Part shown: positions 49,934 through 64,000 of the stretch, piece after piece
How positions within the stretch are numbered: the first letter of the stretch is position 1
Layout: every line of letters starts with the position of its first letter
Source: Aquila chrysaetos chrysaetos
Taxonomy: Eukaryota > Chordata > Aves > Accipitriformes > Accipitridae
Length of the DNA stretch: 64,000 nt
Direction of reading: 5' to 3'
Assembly (NCBI RefSeq): GCF_900496995.4
Contig: NC_044029.1
Span: 17,236,001 to 17,300,000, forward strand
Notes under the pieces: model-generated
Database searches by the model: none
What the model was told of the DNA's origin: nothing
Seen by the model: the letters and a program-made list of their open reading frames with translations, nothing else
Program-made: the position numbers and the translations under genes

Positions 49934-51073
49934 TGTATTGGCTTTGTGCGGCAAGGTTTTGGTAGCGGCGGGGGGGGGGTGTTACAGGGGTGGCTTCTGT
50001 AAGAAGCTGCTGGAAGCTTCCCCTGTGTTCGAGAGAGAGAGCCAATACCAGCCGGCTCTAAGACGGACCCGCCGCCGGCCACGGCCGAGCCAATCAGTGA
50101 TAGTGGTAACGCCTCTGGGATAACATTTTTAAGAAGGAAAAAGTTGGGACAGGCAGTATATGGCAGCCGGAGAGAGGAGTGAGAACATGAGAAACAACCC
50201 TGCGGACACCAAGGTCAGTGCAGAAGGAGGGGGAGGAGATGCTCCAGGCGCTGGAGCAGATTCCCCTGCAGCCCGTGGTGAAGACTGTGGTGAGGCAGGC
50301 TGTCCCCCTGCAGCCCATGGAGGTCCACGGTGGAGCAGATATCCACCTGCAGCCCAGGGAGGTCCACAGTGGAGCAGATATCCACCTGCAGCCCAGGGAG
50401 GACCCCACGCTAGAGCAGGTGGGTTCCCAAAGGAGGCTGTGACCCCGTGGGAACCCCGCGCTGGAGCAGGCTCCTGGCAGGACCTGTGGATCTGTGGAGA
50501 GAGGAGCCCACGGAGCAGGTTTTCTGGCAGGACTTGTGACCCCGTGGGGGACCCACGCTGGAGCAGTGTGCTCCTGAAGGACTGCACACCATGGAAAGGA
50601 CCCACGCTGGAGCAGTTCGTGAAGAACTGCAGCCTGTGGGAGGGACCCCACGCTGGAGCAGGGGAAGAGTGTGATGAGTCCTCCCCCTGAGCAGGATGAA
50701 GCAGCAGAAAACAACGTGTGATGAACTGACCGTAAACCCCATTCCCCGTCCCCCTGTGCCGCTGGGGGGGTTGGTAGAGAATCCGGGAGTGAAGTTGTGC
50801 CCGGGAAGAAGGGAGGGGTGGAGGGAAGGTGTTCTGAGATTTGGTTTTATTTCTCATTACCCTACTCTGGTTGATTGGTAATAAATTGAGTTAATTTTCC
50901 CCAAGCTCAGTCTGTTTTGCCCGTGACAGTAATTGGTGAGTGATGTCTCTCCTGTCCTTATCTCGACCCACAAGCTCTTTGTTATATTTTCTCTCCCCTG
51001 TCCAGTTGAGGAGGGGGAGTGATAGAACGGCTTTGGTGGGCACCTGGCAACCAGCCAGGGTCAACCCATCACA
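49934..51073 (+). mobile_element. Solo LTR of an avian endogenous retrovirus (family B), in XPOT intron 1
   Basis: About 1140 bp from TGTATTGGC to CATCACA, bounded by perfect 5-bp direct repeats agccc at 49929-49933 and 51074-51078. A plus-strand poly(A) signal lies near 50880 (GGTAATAAATTGAG). The 5-bp duplication points to an ERVL-type element. The family differs from the other two LTRs. It has an internal minisatellite and no internal viral genes. Open frames inside it come from the GC-rich repeat. The intact duplication suggests a fairly young insertion. It lies antisense to XPOT. Confidence 0.9.
50240..50680 (+). repeat. Minisatellite inside the family B LTR
   Basis: Diverged tandem units of roughly 36-39 bp sharing CTGCAGCCC and (T)GGAGCAG cores; two adjacent units around 50339-50416 are nearly identical. 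The unit number is likely to vary between copies of the LTR. Confidence 0.75.
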
Positions 51074-53262
51074 AGCCCCCAGCTTGTTTTCCCCATAATC
51101 AATATCCAAACCAGCCAGATTAAAATAAAAGTAAAATGCTGCTGAAAAAGTTACTTTTTTTTTTTTTTTTACAGCATCTTTCGATTAGGGTCTGGTCCAG
51201 AGTTATACAAGCAAAACTATTTAATATACAGAAGCATATTTTTGGCATATTTTCCTGCTGATATCACTACATTATCTGCCCAAAAGGTAGTAATCTTGTA
51301 CACCTGCGTGACAAGTTTTGCTATTAAAAATAACCTTGCTCAAACATGTATTCTTTTCACTTGTTTAGCTAACAGCAATGCCAACCAGTTCTACTGATTT
51401 TGTATATGCTACATGAGTATATTTAAAATGTCATCTTTTACCCTATATCCTTTTCTAAGAGTTTCAGCTTGACTAGCCAACTCTAGAAGACAAATAATTG
51501 AGGTAGACTATTTGAATGAGCCTTTTGAGAAAGCTAACAAAATAGCTTCTCATGCTATATGGTTTTAGTTGAGCAGGTAGCTTTTCCACCACAAATCTAT
51601 TTTACCAGCCAGTTACCCTTCAAAAGGAAAATCAGAACTGCAATTTTAATAGTACTTACAATTTGCAAAATCCATTGCAAGATATACCCAGCTATAAGGT
51701 CAAGTATGTCATTGAAGCAAGATTTATAAAAAATAATCAATAACATCAATAGTTAATATGCAGCTGTGTAGAAAGTACTGTCTTATTTACTTAGAGATGC
51801 TTTTTTTGTTAAGCAGTCACTATGTTGGGTGGCAAAACGATCTTACTATAATTAGGAGGGTGCAGTTCCTTAACAGTGAAGTCATACAGGTATACGTATC
51901 TCATCAGGATAGTTTACTCCCTTTCACATATTAAATACTTATAAATGCATTTGATAGCAGAGACTGCTTTCTTACAGGAAAGCAGGAAAAAAATGTAGTC
52001 ACACTTCGAGTGGGGAAGATTGTCCAGTTTAACAACACTAACATGGTCAAAGGTGTGTAACTTGTGTCCAGATATGTCCTAACAATAAAAGCATTCAGAG
52101 CATTTTAACTACAGATGCTAACCACGGGAACAATTAAAGAGTACTTAGTTTGCAGCATTCGTTTTTGGTATTTACAAGATTGTGATAGCACACAGGGTGC
52201 CAGTGACAGGCTTCATTTTAATTCCCTCAAATCTTCTCTCAAATAAAACAAAGACAGTAAAAGATCATCTTTCACGTTCTTTTTTGAGCTCTGTTTTGCT
52301 TGCTGCAAGTCTTGAGCATATTTACAGCCTCTTAGGCTATAGAGCCTCTACACTGACCTAACATATGGTTAAAACGAACAGCTGTGTAGTTGTAGCTACT
52401 CCAAGAACTTTTCAACTGGACTAGAAAGTTTTTCTTTCTGGAAGTGACACGTTAGGTCTTCATCTCAGGCACATCCTTACTGGCCAGGAACTCCCCGAGA
52501 GGAGCAAGGCCTTCTTGCCCGCCCCCCCCACCCCGACTTGGTCAAGAGCCCAGCCTGCCCTCGCTGCAGAGCCGACAGCACCGCCTGGCTCAGCAGCTCA
52601 GCCGAGGAGGGGGACCTGGCGTTCGCACCCAGCGGCGAAGACACCGGGGCTGCAGCTTAACCCCTTCGGCCCCTTCCCGGGGCCGCTGCGGAGTGACAAA
52701 GCACTCCTCCCGCGGCGGGGAACCGCCGTACTGGGACACGCCGAGAGCAGCGGAATATGGAGGTGCAGGGGAGGTCCCTCCCCTCGCGTTGCAGTGCAAG
52801 AGCTCACGGTCACTTCCTTCCCCACCGGAGCCATAACGCAGGACGGCTACCGAGGCAGCTCCCGCAGCACGCGAACAGAACCGCACCGCAAAGCTACAGC
52901 GTGCCAGAGAAGAATCCCGATGTTTTCGGCGGCCGCACACCCCCCCGCCCCAGCCGGCTCACGGAGGGACCGACCGACTGCGGCACCCCCCTGCTCCCCC
53001 AGCAGCGGGGCCGGGTGGGCGGGGAGGCCGCGGCGCCTGCCCCCCCCCTTCTCCACAGCCTCCCAGCTGCGGAGGAGGCGGCGCCGGGCTGCCTGGAACC
53101 GGCCGGGTGACCCGCGGGAGCCCGCCGCCAGCTCAGCGGCGACGCCCGCGGGCGCCCACACCGCCCCGGCCCCCACCAGCGGCCGGGGAGGCCCAGTCCC
53201 CCGCCGGGCTGAGTCACCCCGCGCCGCGCGTCGTGTCCCGTCCCCGTTCCCCCCGCCGTTAC

Positions 53263-53340
53263 CTTTCCCGGTCACTCTTCCATCGTGGCGGCGCTGCCGG
53301 CTCCCACCCCCACAGCTCCGCGGCCGCCACGAGCATAGGG
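53263..53340 (-). other. XPOT: Probable noncoding first exon of XPOT
   Basis: The minus strand gives GGGAAAG followed by a strong GTAACG donor at 53262, in the right place for the 5' UTR exon. The upstream end is a guess. It carries a three-codon upstream frame, ATG GAA GAG TGA, at 53283-53272. No transcript evidence is available. Confidence 0.45.
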
Positions 53341-53505
53341 AGCGGAGCGGGCCGGGCCGGGCCAGGCCGCGCCGCCTCGGCTGGCGGCGGGAGGAGGAGG
53401 AGGACGCCCAGGGGAGGCGCCGCGTTCCTCGCGCGTGCGGAACGGCCTCCGGGAAGGAACGCTGCCCCTGCCCCCGCCCCTCGGCGGGGCCGCCGCAGCC
53501 GCAGA

Positions 53506-53600
53506 ACTACGGCTCCCGGCGTGCCGCCGGCCCGGCCCCCCGCGCTCAGCCTCCCGCCGCGGCTAGGCGGCCGGCCGCGGGGCACGCCGGGAGCCGTAGT
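53506..53600. promoter_or_regulatory. Perfect 20-bp inverted repeat with ZNF143-like motif
   Basis: The arm ACTACGGCTCCCGGCGTGCC at 53506-53525 is repeated exactly as its reverse complement at 53581-53600, with a 55-bp spacer. The arm resembles the ZNF143/Staf promoter motif ACTACAATTCCCAGCATGC. It lies about 170-340 bp upstream of the probable XPOT first-exon donor. Confidence 0.6.
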
Positions 53601-54260
53601 CCCGCCTCCCCCCGGCGTGTGGGCGTGGCCTGCACCTCCTGCCGGCGCCGCTCCTCGTCGCGCAGCACCCCGGGGGGGGGGCCTGTAGCAGCGAATGCCC
53701 CGATTTAATGAACCGGGACCGGCCCGTTCCGCTCCCAAAGTCCCGCCGGGACGCGGAAATGGCGCTTTGTCAGCAGCAGCGAGGCGAGCGCCGCCGTCAG
53801 CGGCGGGGCGGCTCTGCCCGGTGACGGGCACGAGGGCTGGCCCGAGCTCAGGCACTGCTAAAGCGTCGGCGTGGGCTTGTGTGTGAGGAGAGGGGTAGCC
53901 CGGCTGGTGTCAGCAAATGTGACGCTGGTCGCCTCCGCAAATCGTTCTGCGGCGAGGCAAGGGGTACGGGGGTCTTGCGTGATGAGAGGCGTGCGTGTCT
54001 GCGGAATCAGGCTGAAAGGAAAAAAAGTCTAAATGCCAGTAACTGCAGCAATTTACTACATGGCTGCAGCAGCGTTACAGCGTCCTTCGAGAGGGAGGCC
54101 GCTCGCGCCGCCTGGCTACGGCAGCGCAGCTTTCAGAAGCCCGACCCGCACACTGCCCGAGCGGCCTTAACGCGCCGCGGCCGCAGAACCGTTCCCCGCT
54201 CACGGTGCGCAGAAGCGGCCGCACTCGGGGCCGGCCGCGACGAAGTGGATCCCATCGAAC

Positions 54261-54277
54261 GGGGGGGGGGGGGGGGG
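54261..54277. repeat. G17 homopolymer
   Basis: Seventeen consecutive G between the XPOT and RPL18A promoters; possible G-quadruplex and possible assembly-length uncertainty. Confidence 0.8.
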
Positions 54278-54659
54278 CGGTCCACGGGGGCAACCGCGCG
54301 GTAGCCAGCAGCCCCGGTCTCCCACGGGACCACGGGTGAGAGAGGCTCCCCCGAAAGCCCTTCGACGCCCGGCCTCTGCCCCGCGGGGAACGCGGAGCTG
54401 GCTGCCTCCGCCTGCGGCCTCCCCGCCACGTCCTCTGCGGCAACGCGAGCAGGGCCGGCGGGAGACGGCGTCACGCACAGCCGGGCCTCTTCCTACCGGT
54501 ACCGGCACCATGCGGGCCCGCGGCACTGCTGGCTTCCGCGGCCGGCCTGGCCGAGCGCCGGGCCCCGCCCGCCGCCGCCGCCGGCCGGGCCCGGACCGAG
54601 CCACGCGGCCCCCGCCGGCCCGGAGCCCAGCGCCGGCCGCCACGGGCGGAGACTGACGG

Positions 54660-54798
54660 CTGCCTGCTCCAATCGCGCTCTCCTCCCAGCCAATGGGCGG
54701 ACAGGACGGCCGGGGGCGGGGCTGCCGGCGGGCGGGTGACGGGAGGCGGCGGCGCACGCGGCCTTTCCTTTCCTGCGGGCCGCGGAGGAGGCAGCAGC
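54660..54798 (+). promoter_or_regulatory. RPL18A: RPL18A promoter and 5' UTR
   Basis: Two CCAAT boxes (54669-54673, 54690-54694) and a GC box (about 54713-54722) precede a pyrimidine tract CCTTTCCTTTCC at 54762. This resembles the 5' terminal oligopyrimidine start of ribosomal-protein mRNAs. If transcription begins there, the 5' UTR is about 37 nt. TOP control would place translation under mTORC1 (family knowledge). Confidence 0.65.
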
Positions 54799-58363
<3,565 letters not shown>

Positions 58364-58394
58364 ATACGAAAACGTGCTGTCAACCCTGTGTTGT

Positions 58395-58400
58395 AATAAA
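58395..58400 (+). terminator. RPL18A: RPL18A poly(A) signal
   Basis: AATAAA followed by a T/G-rich stretch (GGTCTTATTTG). The short 3' UTR is typical of ribosomal-protein genes. Confidence 0.8.
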
Positions 58401-58419
58401 GGTCTTATTTGAACCTTTG

Positions 58420-59300
58420 ACTCCCAGTTGTCTTTTGGAAACGGTGTTCTGGATAACTAGGAGTCCCCCTTCCTACGCTTTATTTTCTGTAAACTATTGG
58501 CAGCCTACTGTTTGCAGCTATGACTGCCCTCAAACAGGTGAATGTTTCAGGTGACGACTTAAGTTACCAAAACAGCTCATCAATAAACCAAAATTTTAAT
58601 AACCAGCTTTCCAGGTCAGGGTAAGTCTATTGTTGAGCAGCTATAACATCCTACATTCATTTTGTCCCTTAGGCACGCTAAGTAAATATAGTTGAATTCA
58701 GGAAGAAGGCAGCTTTTTGTGCATGCAGAACTCAAAGTTGTCAGCTGTAAGGGTAAAGACCTTGTAAATTCAGCTAAGCTACTTCAGGTTGTAAGCCTTT
58801 AAAGCCAAAACTTTAGTTCTAACCTGAACCTTTTCAAGGATGTTACGCACCATTCTGAAGTAACTGATATACGCATACAGAGATGCCTGCACCTAGAAAT
58901 GAAAAGTGACAAAGGGCTTGGTGGACCTATCTCTGGTACTGGGCCAGGAGAGGAACTGCCTGTGGATTGCAGGTGAGAGCCTTGCTCCGTGTAGGGGGGA
59001 GGCCGTTCGGCAAGAGTTGGACTGGTCAGTGCTGCCAGAACAGCCCCCATCCGCAGCCCCATAGCTCAGATCCGCTCTCCTCCTCGTTGCCCTCAGGTGT
59101 ATCAGCGCAGGGAGCTCATCTGTCCAAAACATCCGAAAAAAGGGGATGAATGGGGGCAATTCGTGATCTCCCAGTTGCAAGGGAGAGGAAACTAAACACA
59201 AAATGTTAGGACAAGCGGAGGGTCCTGCGGGAGTCCTACCAGGGTAATGCCAGAGGGTGGGCATAAGGTCACCTGCAAGACCTTGTCTTCTGGGACTTCT
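58420..59300. other. Spacer between RPL18A and KICS2
   Basis: About 0.9 kb without recognised genes or repeats. A 236-codon minus-strand open frame (58893-59603) runs out of the CpG island into it but matches nothing I recognise. Confidence 0.6.
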
Positions 59301-59544
59301 TGACCGAAAGAATGATTCGGCGTGGAAACGGGCTTCGGATTTAGGCGTCACAAAAACCGAGGCGGCGGGGAGCTCGCTACAGCAACCGAGGCCAGCGTGG
59401 CCAACCCGGAAGCGGCAACGCGGGTGAGGGAGCGGAGCGGAGCGGAGCGGGCCGGGCCGGGCCGGGCCGGGCCGCCCGCGGCGAACCGGGCGCTGCCGTG
59501 CCCCCGGAACGCGCTCCTTCGACGGGCGGGGCGAGCCCCGCCCC

Positions 59545-64000
<4,456 letters not shown>

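Larger units (their letters stand above)
48470..53262 (-). other. XPOT: XPOT intron 1 and flanking 5' UTR
   Basis: Sequence between the coding start and the probable first-exon donor at 53262. It contains the 1.14-kb solo LTR at 49934-51073, and its right end enters the CpG island from about 52.5 kb. Confidence 0.6.
52500..53900 (-). promoter_or_regulatory. XPOT: CpG island, probable XPOT promoter
   Basis: CpG-dense DNA upstream of XPOT, separated from the RPL18A promoter island by a less GC-rich stretch near 53.9-54.1 kb. It contains the probable XPOT first exon and an inverted pair of ZNF143-like motifs at 53506 and 53581. Long open frames on both strands are compositional. Confidence 0.75.

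Noticed and set aside
50094-50857. Open frames of 176-242 codons on both strands
   Set aside because: They lie wholly inside the family B solo LTR and come from its GC-rich tandem units; not a host gene.
52515-53708. 397-codon plus-strand open frame near XPOT
   Set aside because: Same compositional effect in the XPOT island; overlaps the probable XPOT first exon and promoter motifs on the other strand.

Overview
The window is a piece of a bird chromosome, most likely from a neoavian species. It holds vertebrate genes with long introns and CpG-island promoters, CR1-type LINE fragments, and three solo retroviral LTRs of types familiar from Neoaves. Gene order and orientation match the human 12q14 block (TBK1, XPOT, KICS2/C12orf66), read in reverse. 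The species itself is inference; nothing in the sequence names it.

Layout from left to right: TBK1 (minus strand, coding exons 2 to 9, residues 1 to about 397; the rest lies off the left edge) with its CpG-island promoter at about 14.9-16.27 kb. Then a 6.7 kb gene-free spacer with a CR1 fragment and a solo LTR. Then XPOT (minus strand, complete), 24 coding exons from 48469 down to the stop at 23554; summed exon lengths give exactly 962 codons, the human length. Then a GC-rich promoter region at 52.5-55.25 kb shared head to head with RPL18A (plus strand, complete, 5 exons, 176 codons). Last, KICS2 (plus strand, exons 1 and 2, residues 1 to about 175) with its own CpG island; its remaining exon or exons lie off the right edge.

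The genes are: a kinase of innate immune signalling (TBK1), the tRNA nuclear exporter (XPOT), a 60S ribosomal protein (RPL18A), and a KICSTOR subunit that restrains mTORC1 at the lysosome (KICS2). The last three all bear on translation and growth. Splice sites were placed by hand; every exon joins in frame with its neighbour, which supports the models. No tRNA, rRNA, CRISPR array or complete mobile element was seen.

Most notable observations: two CLEAR-type E-boxes just upstream of KICS2; an interferon-response-like element inside the TBK1 CpG island; a perfect 20-bp inverted repeat of a ZNF143-like motif near the XPOT first exon; RPL18A sitting where human has C12orf56; and a GC-AG intron in XPOT. 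I found no convincing undescribed system; the locus is largely ordinary host sequence with interesting promoter details.
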